DNA of 64,000 nt, taken from NCBI GenBank assembly GCA_018817125.1, contig JAHIUN010000005.1, positions 62,001 through 126,000 of the forward strand, written 5' to 3'. The notes beneath the pieces are model-generated. The model was not told the DNA's origin and made no database searches. It was given only the letters and a program-made list of their open reading frames with translations. How positions within the stretch are numbered: position 1 is the first letter of the stretch; every line of letters starts with the position of its first letter. A program made the position numbers and the translations under genes. This DNA is from Patescibacteria group bacterium (GTDB lineage: Bacteria > Patescibacteriota > Gracilibacteria > UM-FILTER-43-11). Shown piece after piece: positions 17,021 through 24,879 of the stretch.

Positions 17021-17060
17021 AAAATAAATTTGTAATTTTATATAAGCGTAATACTTTATG

Positions 17061-17205
17061 AGCGTTTCTGTGCTGGCTCAATAGGGAAACGCTCAAACTT
17101 GTAAATAATCTTCTTCGCAGATTTTTACAAGTTTGCCCTCGCTTTATTTCGGACTCCCATTTGGTCGCCCTCATTGCGCTCGAAACGCGTTTCTCACTAC
17201 TTACT
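17061..17205 (+). promoter_or_regulatory. Hairpin leader element, copy 1 (ftsE)
   Basis: Ends TTTCTCACTACTTACT directly before the ATG. Outer stem GGGAAACGC (17084-17092) with GCGTTTCTC (17187-17195). Central stem of 12 perfect pairs (17094-17105 with 17124-17135). An alternative local stem AGCGTTTC (17061-17068) with GAAACGCT (17086-17093) competes with the outer stem. Confidence 0.6.
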
Positions 17206-17853
17206 ATGATTTCTTTTCACAACGTCACCAAAAAATACGGCCTGCACACGGTTTTAGATGAAGTCAGTTTTGAAATTCAGCCCAGTGAGCTGGTGATTTT
17301 GAATGGGTCATCCGGCGCCGGCAAGTCTACAGTGGTCGCTATGCTGATCGGGGCGGAGAAACCGAATCGCGGAACGGTAGAAGTGGATGAAATGGTCGTT
17401 AACAACATGGATGCCAACACGCTCCAATTGTATCGCCGTCGGGTAGGTGTGGTGTATCAGGATTACAAATTGCTTCCTAAAAAAACTGTTTTTGAAAATG
17501 TAGCATTTGCTATGGAAGTGTGCGAAGAGCCACAGGAATTGATCCATGAGCAGGTTCCGCTTGTATTAGAAAAAGTCGGACTGTTGCAGTATCAGGATCA
17601 GTTTCCTCAGCACCTTTCCGGCGGAGAAAGACAGCGTCTGGCCATTGCCCGTGCTCTGGTCCATAATCCTCGTCTGCTGATTGCCGATGAGCCGACCGGG
17701 AATCTGGATAAGGTAAATGCCCAGGGGATTTTAGATTTATTCAGCAAGCTTCATTCGGAAGGCGCTACGGTGCTTTTAACCACGCATGATCCGCTGGTAC
17801 GGGATATTTTGCCGGGACGGGTACTGACGATTGATGGAGGAAAGGTTTATTAA
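17206..17853 (+). CDS. ftsE: Cell-division ABC transporter ATPase FtsE
   Basis: A 215-residue cytoplasmic ATPase that normally pairs with the membrane protein FtsX to control septal peptidoglycan hydrolases. It has Walker A GSSGAGKST, the FtsE-like Q-loop stretch RRRVGVVYQDYKLLPKKTVFENVAFA, signature LSGGERQR, Walker B LLIADEPTGNLD and the His-loop TTHD. I start at the ATG at 17206, since the 15 upstream in-frame codons belong to the conserved hairpin leader and MISFHNVTKKYG is a normal start. No ftsX follows; the next gene is purM-like. An ABC ATPase of the related LolD group is the alternative. Confidence 0.85.
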   Translation: MISFHNVTKKYGLHTVLDEVSFEIQPSELVILNGSSGAGKSTVVAMLIGAEKPNRGTVEVDEMVVNNMDANTLQLYRRRVGVVYQDYKLLPKKTVFENVAFAMEVCEEPQELIHEQVPLVLEKVGLLQYQDQFPQHLSGGERQRLAIARALVHNPRLLIADEPTGNLDKVNAQGILDLFSKLHSEGATVLLTTHDPLVRDILPGRVLTIDGGKVY

Positions 17854-17880
17854 TTTTTAGTTTTTAATTTTTAATTTTCA
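17854..17880 (+). repeat. Heptad microrepeat spacer
   Basis: Repeats of AATTTTT-type 7-mers run directly into the ATG of the purM-like gene. Confidence 0.55.
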
Positions 17881-18918
17881 ATGACAACCTACAAAGACTC
17901 TGGAGTTGATATTGAATTGGGCGATGCCTGTTCAAAATTAGCTTATGAAGCCGCTAAAGGAACTTTTTCGGGTCGTAAGGGAATGATCGGTGAACCGGTT
18001 ATAGAAGAAGGCGGGTTTACCGGCATGATGGATATGGGTGATTTTTACCTTATTCAAAATGATGACGGAGTGGGAACAAAAATCGAAGTGGCGGAAAAAA
18101 TGCGGAAATTCGACACACTTGGTTACGATTTGATTGCCATGGTGGCCGATGACGGGATTTGCGTGGGGGCAGAGGTTTTTTCGGTCACGAACACACTGGA
18201 TGTTCCTCGATTGAATAGGGAGATGGTAGAAGGATTGATGTCCGGATTAAAACAAGCCGCATTGGAGCAAAAAATAGTGGTGCCCGGCGGGGAATTGGCG
18301 GAACTTGGCGATGCGTTGAATGGAGCGGTCTGGAATGCGACAGCGGTCGGTCTGGTTGAGAAAAATAAGATTATTACAGGCGCTGATATTGAAGAAGGGG
18401 ACACCGTTTTGGCTTTTAAATCCGCCGGCATCCGTTCCAATGGGATGAGCTTAGCGCGCCATATTTTAAAAGAAAAATTCGGCGACAATTGGGTGACTCA
18501 GGATTTTGACGGCAGGAGCTGGGGAGAGGTCATCCTTACCCCCTCCAAGATCTATCATCGGGCAGTTCTCAATCTGATTGGTGGTTACAAACAGGAGCGG
18601 AAATTCAGCATTAAAGGTCTTGTCCACAATACGGGTGGAGGGATTAAGGGCAATCTTCCCCGTCTGCTCAAGAAAAAAGGATTAGGTGCTAATCTCACCA
18701 ATCTCCCACAGCCTCACGAATTCATGAAAAAATTACAGGAATTGGGAAATGTCAGCGATGAAGAGGCCTACAAAACCTGGAACATGGGCGTGGGCATGAT
18801 GGCTGTCGTTGATTCAGCCGACGCGGATAAGATTCTGGAGGCGCTGAAGGCCGAAGGGATTGAGGCAGTGGCGGCCGGAAAAGTAATTGGAAGTCCAACT
18901 ATCAAATTGTCAATTTAA
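17881..18918 (+). CDS. purM: AIR synthetase (PurM)-like protein
   Basis: 345 residues with the PurM fold: the start TYKDSGVDIELG, the ATP-binding DDGVGTK, the dimer segment DTLGYDLIAMVADDGI, PGGELAEL, SNGMSLARHILKE and HNTGGGIKGNLPR. PurM converts FGAM to aminoimidazole ribotide in purine synthesis. Several usually invariant residues differ: the canonical VND is ADD, and the Thr of GGETAEM is Leu. No other purine gene is nearby, so either the pathway is scattered or incomplete, or this is a PurM-like enzyme with another substrate. It follows ftsE by 27 bases in the same direction. Confidence 0.75.
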   Translation: MTTYKDSGVDIELGDACSKLAYEAAKGTFSGRKGMIGEPVIEEGGFTGMMDMGDFYLIQNDDGVGTKIEVAEKMRKFDTLGYDLIAMVADDGICVGAEVFSVTNTLDVPRLNREMVEGLMSGLKQAALEQKIVVPGGELAELGDALNGAVWNATAVGLVEKNKIITGADIEEGDTVLAFKSAGIRSNGMSLARHILKEKFGDNWVTQDFDGRSWGEVILTPSKIYHRAVLNLIGGYKQERKFSIKGLVHNTGGGIKGNLPRLLKKKGLGANLTNLPQPHEFMKKLQELGNVSDEEAYKTWNMGVGMMAVVDSADADKILEALKAEGIEAVAAGKVIGSPTIKLSI

Positions 18919-18942
18919 ATGATTTGGTCATCTGAATCAGGT

Positions 18943-18972
18943 TTGATATAGTGCCACCTTATTTTGTATATA
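18943..18972 (+). promoter_or_regulatory. Promoter-like sequence before the transposase gene
   Basis: TTGATA, 18 bases, TATATA, with the ATG 15 bases after the -10 box. Confidence 0.5.
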
Positions 18973-18986
18973 AATGAATTTTTTGT

Positions 18987-19625
18987 ATGGGGCGATATTT
19001 GGAGTTTATAAAAACGTATCGGTTGTTACATCGTAACAGTCAAAAACACATCATTTTTAAAGATGCGTATTATTTTGTGACGATAAAAACACATAATAAT
19101 CTCCTGTTTTTCCGGGAACATATTTTTGGCGATTTATTTGTGGCCATCGGCTCTGAGGTATCAAAAATTGTCACAAAACTTTTGCGTTGTAAATATGGTG
19201 AAGAAGCTCAGGCTCGAAGAGAAAATCTGCAGTTTTGCAAACAGCTAAAAGGCTTTTTGCTGTTTGCATGGGTTATTTGTTATGAGCATGTGCATTTATT
19301 GCTCCAGCCAAATGATAAGTGGAATATTTCTGATGTTATTCATTCTTTAAAACGACATACATCAAGAAATATGAATATTTTGGTTGATAGTATATCTGAA
19401 AGTGCGGATAGCTATCCGCACTTTCAGAGTGAAGTCTCGTATCGTTTCTTGTCAAAATTCAAGTGGCAGAAATCTTTTTACGACCATTATATCCGCAACG
19501 ACCGTGATTTCGATCATCACATGGACACCATCGAACGCAATCCCGTGAAACACGGTTTGCCTCCGGATTGGCCATACATTTACATCAACCCGAAATACGA
19601 GGATTTAACCGATGACTGCATTTAA
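18987..19625 (+). CDS. REP-associated tyrosine transposase (RAYT, Y1/HUH type)
   Basis: A 212-residue single-domain transposase of the IS200-like Y1 family. It shows the HUH pair in YEHVHLLLQP (usually MPNHVHLL), a helix with WQKSFYDHYIRNDRDF carrying candidate catalytic Tyr residues, and the RAYT-type end DTIERNPVKHGLPPDWPYI. Such enzymes nick and move single-stranded hairpin repeats (REPs). Inside the gene itself (19396-19427) lies a perfect 32-base palindrome that matches the palindromes in the nuclease gene. It is 3 bases upstream of dprA and may be co-transcribed with it. Confidence 0.88.
   Translation: MGRYLEFIKTYRLLHRNSQKHIIFKDAYYFVTIKTHNNLLFFREHIFGDLFVAIGSEVSKIVTKLLRCKYGEEAQARRENLQFCKQLKGFLLFAWVICYEHVHLLLQPNDKWNISDVIHSLKRHTSRNMNILVDSISESADSYPHFQSEVSYRFLSKFKWQKSFYDHYIRNDRDFDHHMDTIERNPVKHGLPPDWPYIYINPKYEDLTDDCI
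19396..19427 (+). repeat. In-frame REP-like palindrome (copy e, perfect)
   Basis: CTGAAAGTGCGGATAG is followed immediately by its exact reverse complement. It encodes SESADSYPHFQ in the transposase and matches copies a to d in core and flank. Confidence 0.8.
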
Positions 19626-19628
19626 AAT

Positions 19629-20684
19629 ATGGCGAATGAATACCGCTATCTTTGGGCCCAATGGGGCATTCTGGATTATGAAAAATATCAGATCATCCAA
19701 AAGCAATTTGGTGATTTAGAGTCGGCGTGGAAGAAGATCGATAGGTTATTTTTGATGCGTTTAGGATTCGGACAGGAAAAGGTGGACCGCCTTTTTGCCA
19801 TCCAAAAAACGATTCAATTCCAGCGCCTGGAAGATTTTGATGTCCGGATTTTGTGTGTGGACGATGAGGATTATCCAAAATGTTTAAAATCAATTGCCAG
19901 TCCGCCTGTTTTTTTATTTGTACGAGGAAAACTGCCACCTCTCTACAAGGCCTTGGGGGTTGTCGGTACGCGGGATATTACCGATTACGGTCGTATGACT
20001 ACCGAAAAATTCGTTTCTGATCTGACGCTGAATGGTTTCGTAATTGTCAGCGGTCTGGCATTAGGGGTGGATGCCTGTACTCATGAAACAACCTTAAGAA
20101 ATAACGGCATTACAATCGCGGTTTTAGGATCCGGTGTCGACCGCGTCTATCCTGCCGCCAATCGGTATCTGGCGGAAAAGATTCTGCAAAAAGGCGGAGT
20201 GATCCTTTCCGAATATCCGTTGGGCACACCGGCTGCCCAGCATCATTTTCCCATGCGCAATCGTATCATCTCCGGTTTGTCACGCGGGGTTTTGATCGTA
20301 GAGGGCGGTGTGAAATCCGGGGCGCTGATTACGGCGCGTTACGCACTGGAACAAGGGCGTGAGGTGTTTGCCATTCCGAATAACATCACCAAAATAGGTC
20401 TGAGCGGTACCAATCATCTCATTCGCCGTTCTGAGGCAAAGTTGGTTGAAAGTGTGGAACACATTCTGGAGGAATTTCAGATGCAGTCACACGTTTCTAA
20501 GCAGCCCATTACTTTTTCCGCTATTGAATCGGAATTATTGGAACGGATTATCAATGACGGAAAGGGAATCGATGAGCTTGTACTTGAAACGCCTTATAAT
20601 GTGGCGCGGTTGTCCGAAGTACTCATTACCCTTCAGCTTAAAGGCGTGGTTCGTGAGATCGGCCAGAAGTGGGTGATTATTTAG
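19629..20684 (+). CDS. dprA: DNA processing protein DprA
   Basis: A 351-residue protein that binds incoming single-stranded DNA and loads RecA during natural transformation. The Rossmann-like core is clear: VVGTRDITDYGR, VSGLALGVDACTHETTL, TIAVLGSGVDRVYP, LSEYPLGTPAAQHHFPMRNRIISGLS and VEGGVKSGALITARYALEQGREVFAIP. An N-terminal helical region (about 1-75) precedes it, and a short winged-helix-like end follows (from about 295). It starts 3 bases after the transposase stop and overlaps the convergent gene's stop by 4 bases. CPR cells are often inferred to take up DNA. Confidence 0.93.
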   Translation: MANEYRYLWAQWGILDYEKYQIIQKQFGDLESAWKKIDRLFLMRLGFGQEKVDRLFAIQKTIQFQRLEDFDVRILCVDDEDYPKCLKSIASPPVFLFVRGKLPPLYKALGVVGTRDITDYGRMTTEKFVSDLTLNGFVIVSGLALGVDACTHETTLRNNGITIAVLGSGVDRVYPAANRYLAEKILQKGGVILSEYPLGTPAAQHHFPMRNRIISGLSRGVLIVEGGVKSGALITARYALEQGREVFAIPNNITKIGLSGTNHLIRRSEAKLVESVEHILEEFQMQSHVSKQPITFSAIESELLERIINDGKGIDELVLETPYNVARLSEVLITLQLKGVVREIGQKWVII

Positions 20685-21862
20685 TATTTCTCATCTTCTA
20701 AACTTGCTGGCGGCAGACAGTCATCGGGCTCGCTTCCCAGACAGGTATCTTCATCCCGCCGAACCGGCAAAAAAGGTAGTTCCAACACTTCGTATGACGT
20801 GAACTCATCGGGCATCGCGATGGCATCGATTTCATCGATCTTGCTTACTTTATAAGAATAGTAAATCGAAAGCTGATTGAGTATATCGATATCTTTGAGG
20901 ATTAATTTAATACGGAAAAAATCAAAAATACCATTTGCTTCGTCCTCGTGGATCATGGCTGATAAGTAGAATTTACTGAGCATCGACCACAGCTCCCCTT
21001 TGTCCTCTTCGGTTACGTTTTCACCGAATGCTCGTGCAGCTGAAATAATGAAATTAGAGACTCTCTGTTTGCTCAGCGTAAAATTCGTGAAGCCTTCCTG
21101 CGGGCCGGACACCACGGTTGCTTTCGTAAAAAAGTCGGTGTTAAAAAATTCATCGATTAAATTTTGAAACGTAATTGATTCTGATTCATCCGTCGCCTGT
21201 TCTTCCGCTAAATCATTCAGCATGGTCCGGTAGGTTTCCTTCAATCCTTTTTCTTTTAAATTTTCACGGATGTTTTCCTGATCCAATGTTGATTGCAACG
21301 GGGCTGGCAACCCTTCGGTATTGGCTGTTCCTATAATATCCATCGGAAAGTAAAACCAAATGTATCTTACGGATTCCAGTTTTTTTTCCAGTTCTTTCTG
21401 GAAGCTCAAATAATCCTCCTTTTCAGACTCCGGCACATTATCCGCGACCAGATTAAACGTGTTCAGGCGGGCGTAAATCCCGTCACCTGCCAGGCTAATG
21501 ATCTCTGCGCGAATATTTACGTTTACGCGGTCGAAAGGCCGGTCGGCGCCTTTCGCGTCCACAAACATATGTCCTCGTATAAAGGAATACATGTCCGCTT
21601 CGTAAGGAGATTGGTTAAAAACATCCGTATTCACTTTTAATCGGTATTCCCCCGTCATTTTTACCAGTTCGCCTTGCTTGTTTTCGTCGAATTCAAAATC
21701 TCCGACCAGATTCTGGTTTAAACGGTAGCTTTTCAGATGCTGCATATTTTCCGTTGACTCAAAGAAGGTCAGCGGGTCAGAATTAAATCCTTTGGCTGGG
21801 ATCGTTATAATGGATATGGCGCCAATGAGTATCATTAATATAAAAGATAATAAGCGTTTCAT
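20681..21862 (-). CDS. Exported hypothetical protein
   Basis: 393 residues from the ATG at 21862. The frame runs on to 21961, but that extension overlaps the divergent penicillin-binding protein gene, and a clear signal peptide (MKRLLSFILMILIGAISIIT, cleavage near PAKG) begins here. The mature part is mixed alpha/beta without a family I know; its two-lobed layout with a lipid-binding-like N-terminal half loosely resembles LppX/LolA-type carriers, but this is weak. The acidic C-terminus has two cysteines (DTCLGSEPDDCLPP). Divergent from pbpC by 52 bases, so a role in the envelope is plausible. Confidence 0.6.
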   Translation of the reverse strand: MKRLLSFILMILIGAISIITIPAKGFNSDPLTFFESTENMQHLKSYRLNQNLVGDFEFDENKQGELVKMTGEYRLKVNTDVFNQSPYEADMYSFIRGHMFVDAKGADRPFDRVNVNIRAEIISLAGDGIYARLNTFNLVADNVPESEKEDYLSFQKELEKKLESVRYIWFYFPMDIIGTANTEGLPAPLQSTLDQENIRENLKEKGLKETYRTMLNDLAEEQATDESESITFQNLIDEFFNTDFFTKATVVSGPQEGFTNFTLSKQRVSNFIISAARAFGENVTEEDKGELWSMLSKFYLSAMIHEDEANGIFDFFRIKLILKDIDILNQLSIYYSYKVSKIDEIDAIAMPDEFTSYEVLELPFLPVRRDEDTCLGSEPDDCLPPASLEDEKY

Positions 21863-21914
21863 AATGAGTGAGTTAATTTTAGGAAAGTAGTTTACCATAT
21901 TTTTAATACAGCGC

Positions 21915-23996
21915 ATGAATCGTTTTTTTGCCGGCCTTCTTATCCTCATCGTTCTCGTCAATGTATTCTTATTAAGCGTCTTTTTTTATCCCCTTCCTAA
22001 AGCGCTTCGTTCGTTACAGTCTCAGCCTACTCTTAAGCTATATGACCGCCATGATGAGTTGCTGTACGAAGTGCTGAATGAAGAAACGGGCAGACAATCC
22101 TTTATTGCGCTTTCCGAGATGCCGGAGACTTTAAAAAACGCTTTTCTTTCCACTGAAGATAAAGATTTTTATAAACATTCCGGGATTGATTTTGGATCTG
22201 TTCTGCGTGCCATCTGGCAGAATGTGTCAGCTGGGGAGATTGTTTCCGGAGGCAGTACCATCACCCAACAGGTCGTCCGTAACCTGATCGGCGTGAACCA
22301 AAAGCGCACGTTCCGCCAGAAGATCAAGGAGAGCATTATGGCGCTTAAGATCGACAAATTTTTTGATAAAGACCAGATTTTTGAGATCTACCTTAATTCC
22401 ATTTACTTCGGTGGGCTTGCGTATGGAGTCGAGTCAGCTTCCTGGCAGTATTTCAATAAATCCGCCGCTCATCTCGATCTGGCGGAGTCCGCTTTTTTGG
22501 CCGGCCTGCCTCAGGCGCCCAATCGTTATTATCCGTTTCAGCATTTTGAGCTGGCAAAAGAGCGCCAGCAAGCGGTGCTTTCCGCGATGCTGAAAAACAG
22601 CGTTATCAGTGAGGATAATTATGAGCAGGCGGTTGCCGAAAATCTGAAGCTTCAGCGGGGCGCTTTCGCTAAAAAGGCTCCTCATTTTGTGGATTACGTG
22701 ATTTCGAATGGTGGCTCGAATGGTGGGGCGAATGGTGGGCCGAGTTGTGGCTCGAATGGTGGCCATAAAATAAAGACAACGTTAGATTTAGGAATGCAGG
22801 AACGGCTTGAGACGATTGTCGAGTCTGACCTCACGTTTCTTAGCCGTTTCAATATTGAAAACGCCGCGGTGGTTATTTTAGATGTAAAGACCGGCGATAT
22901 TCTCGCCATGGTCGGCAGTGCGGATTATGATGATCCCACGATCCAGGGGGCGGTTAATGTTACTACCTCCCTCCGTCAGCCCGGCTCCAGCATCAAACCA
23001 CTGGTATACGCGGCGGCCTTTGAGCAGGGTTGGTATCCCGATACGATCATTATTGATGAACCTCTCCGTTTTGAAACAGAAGACAGATTGCCGTACAGCC
23101 CTCAGAATTTTGATCTGGTTTATCACGGTGAGGTCACGCTGGCCGAAGCGCTGGCTCAGTCACTTAACGTCCCAGCCGTTCAGGTGATGGATTTTGTGGG
23201 CGTCTCCTCCTTTTTATCCTGGGCGCGGGATTTTGGACTTACGACGCTGGATCAGCCGGCTGAATACTATGGCTTGTCGTTGGCATTGGGCAGCGGAGAG
23301 GTCCGTTTGCTGGAGCTGGCCAATGCCTATTCGGCTTTTGCCAATGAAGGCCGGCGCGCCGACATCCGTTTTCTTTTGTCTGATGAGCCCGCTAACTCAA
23401 ACTCTGTTATCCGTCCTCAAACCGCTCAGGCTATTTCCGCGATTTTATCCAGCAATGACCTTCGCATGCCCGCATTCGGTGAAGAGAATCCTTTAAATCT
23501 ACCCTTTTCGGTCGCGGCCAAAACCGGCACCACCCGCAATTTCCGCGATAACTGGACACTCGGTTACACCGATGATTATGTGGTCGGGGTGTGGGTGGGG
23601 AATAGCAGCGGAAAGGTGATGGAAGGGGTGTCGGGTATTACGGGGGCAGGTCCGATTTTTTACAAAGTTATGATGATGCTGAATGAGATGACGGGGACGA
23701 GGCTGACGGTTGAACCATTGCGGATTGCCGGGGCATCGCGGACTGGAGAGTCCGCTCTGCCTGATAGCTTCCGTATCATCACCCCTTTTGCTAACGATGT
23801 GTTCCTTTTTGACTCCACCAAACCGTCCGAGTTTCAGAAAATCAAACTCGAGGCATCTAAAAGCGCTGAATGGTTCGTGGATGGTCAGCGTGTTGGCGAA
23901 GGTGAATCGGTTTTATGGTTGCTTGAAAAGGGCGAGCATCAGATCAAGGCCATTGGTGAGGAGGGGGAGCGGGTGGTGGATATTAGGGTGAGGTGA
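21915..23996 (+). CDS. pbpC: Class A penicillin-binding protein (PBP1C-like)
   Basis: A 693-residue bifunctional peptidoglycan synthase. An N-terminal membrane helix (about 4-28) is followed by a glycosyltransferase domain with the catalytic Glu in STEDKDFYKHSG (about 79) and GGSTITQQVVRNL. The transpeptidase domain has SxxK as SSIK (about 358), SxN as SLN and KTG as AAKTGTT (about 534). A final ~75-residue beta domain (DSFRIITPFANDVFLFD onward) resembles the PBP1C C-terminal domain. Between the two enzyme domains, residues about 263-284 form an Asn-Gly-Gly repeat encoded by a 12-base tandem repeat. It polymerises and cross-links lipid II outside the membrane. Confidence 0.92.
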   Translation: MNRFFAGLLILIVLVNVFLLSVFFYPLPKALRSLQSQPTLKLYDRHDELLYEVLNEETGRQSFIALSEMPETLKNAFLSTEDKDFYKHSGIDFGSVLRAIWQNVSAGEIVSGGSTITQQVVRNLIGVNQKRTFRQKIKESIMALKIDKFFDKDQIFEIYLNSIYFGGLAYGVESASWQYFNKSAAHLDLAESAFLAGLPQAPNRYYPFQHFELAKERQQAVLSAMLKNSVISEDNYEQAVAENLKLQRGAFAKKAPHFVDYVISNGGSNGGANGGPSCGSNGGHKIKTTLDLGMQERLETIVESDLTFLSRFNIENAAVVILDVKTGDILAMVGSADYDDPTIQGAVNVTTSLRQPGSSIKPLVYAAAFEQGWYPDTIIIDEPLRFETEDRLPYSPQNFDLVYHGEVTLAEALAQSLNVPAVQVMDFVGVSSFLSWARDFGLTTLDQPAEYYGLSLALGSGEVRLLELANAYSAFANEGRRADIRFLLSDEPANSNSVIRPQTAQAISAILSSNDLRMPAFGEENPLNLPFSVAAKTGTTRNFRDNWTLGYTDDYVVGVWVGNSSGKVMEGVSGITGAGPIFYKVMMMLNEMTGTRLTVEPLRIAGASRTGESALPDSFRIITPFANDVFLFDSTKPSEFQKIKLEASKSAEWFVDGQRVGEGESVLWLLEKGEHQIKAIGEEGERVVDIRVR
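22705..22767 (+). repeat. 12-base tandem repeat coding for NGG(S/A) units
   Basis: Four to five units of the type TCGAATGGTGGC in frame between the glycosyltransferase and transpeptidase domains of the penicillin-binding protein. Confidence 0.75.
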
Positions 23997-24011
23997 ATGA
24001 CAGTCAATGGC

Positions 24012-24410
24012 TTAATTAATCGGCATCATTAATTCTTTCAGAAATTCTTCAAATTGTGCGCGTATTTCACGCGTTCCGGATGATATCGTTTTTATAGTGC
24101 CAGCTGTTTGTTTGTAGAAATCATCAAAATCCATCCTTAAATTTGTCTGTTCTGAGATTGCTCCTGCCACTATATTCACAAAATTCATATCGGCCGGAAT
24201 ACCGTCATTTGGTCTAGCATATATAGTATTCATTATTTGAAATAAGCCAGTTCTGATTGCATTTATAATGTCCTTGGGCGGCCCTATAAATACTTTGATT
24301 TTTTCATTTATTGTACGTTCCACAATTGTCCGGACATATTTAATTGAGTCGGTTATTTTTAACGCCTGCAACCCCTCCTGGTCAAATATTTCTTCTTTTA
24401 CCATTATCAT
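24012..24410 (-). CDS. Hypothetical protein (132 residues)
   Basis: Not recognised. A soluble, mostly helical protein with no signal peptide (VERTINEKIKVFIGPPKDI in the middle; FDDFYKQTAGTIKTISS later). It is convergent with the penicillin-binding protein gene. Two start codons (ATG ATA ATG) lie together and I kept the first. No promoter or Shine-Dalgarno is visible. Confidence 0.55.
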   Translation of the reverse strand: MIMVKEEIFDQEGLQALKITDSIKYVRTIVERTINEKIKVFIGPPKDIINAIRTGLFQIMNTIYARPNDGIPADMNFVNIVAGAISEQTNLRMDFDDFYKQTAGTIKTISSGTREIRAQFEEFLKELMMPIN

Positions 24411-24467
24411 TTTTGTCAGTATTTAAAATTGGCTTGTTCCACCAGAATGGGTATGTACGCGTGGGCC

Positions 24468-24575
24468 TACCTGCCACCCACTTGCCGGTAGGCGGGGCCC
24501 CAATTCAATTGGGGGTCAGATTATAAGGGGAAAAGAAAAACTAAAGCAAAAAGAAAAAAATATTATAAAATAATT
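24468..24575 (+). repeat. Palindromic repeat with purine tract (copy 1) upstream of rpoB
   Basis: A GCCTACC/GGTAGGC stem (24464-24493 region) is followed by the palindrome CCCCAATTCAATTGGGG (24498-24514) and an A/G-rich tract (AAGGGGAAAAGAAAAAC...). Homologous copies lie at 43833 and 46960. It fills the first part of the 469-base gap before rpoB. Confidence 0.65.
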
Positions 24576-24609
24576 CAAATCCTTTGTCTATTCAATTATT
24601 ATGGTCAAT

Positions 24610-24637
24610 TTGACTTCAATGCCAAGTTGTCTATAAT
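24610..24637 (+). promoter_or_regulatory. Sigma70-type promoter of rpoB
   Basis: TTGACT, 16 bases, TATAAT. The predicted leader is about 235 bases. Confidence 0.75.
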
Positions 24638-24644
24638 ATTCTGG

Positions 24645-24879
24645 CTATCGGTGTCCACCCGAGTGAGTTGAGATTGAAGACACTTGCATCAATTTTTGTT
24701 ATCAGCAAGCTACATTACTCAATTGCTTATGAGGGTGTCCAAAATCAGATTTTAAATAATCATACAGAATTGGTCCGGTTTTAATTTTTAAAACCTCGCC
24801 AATTTTTTTATTTTGTTGTTTTGGAGATCTCATTAAGCAATTCCCGCACCTTAATTTATTTTAGTTTCATTTAAATCTT
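24645..24879 (+). promoter_or_regulatory. Structured rpoB leader
   Basis: GGTGTCCA occurs twice (24650-24657, 24734-24741), and GACAC at 24679-24683 can pair with either copy, so two folds exclude each other. A perfect 8-bp hairpin GGTTTTAA, TTT, TTAAAACC spans 24777-24795, with a T-run 8 bases later. This is a candidate attenuator; regulation is inferred. Confidence 0.4.

Noticed and set aside
16842-17027. 61-codon frame over the tRNA
   Set aside because: It is a shadow of tRNA-Arg and its terminator.
21863-21961. N-terminal extension of the exported protein
   Set aside because: It overlaps the divergent penicillin-binding protein gene, and the signal peptide starts at 21862.
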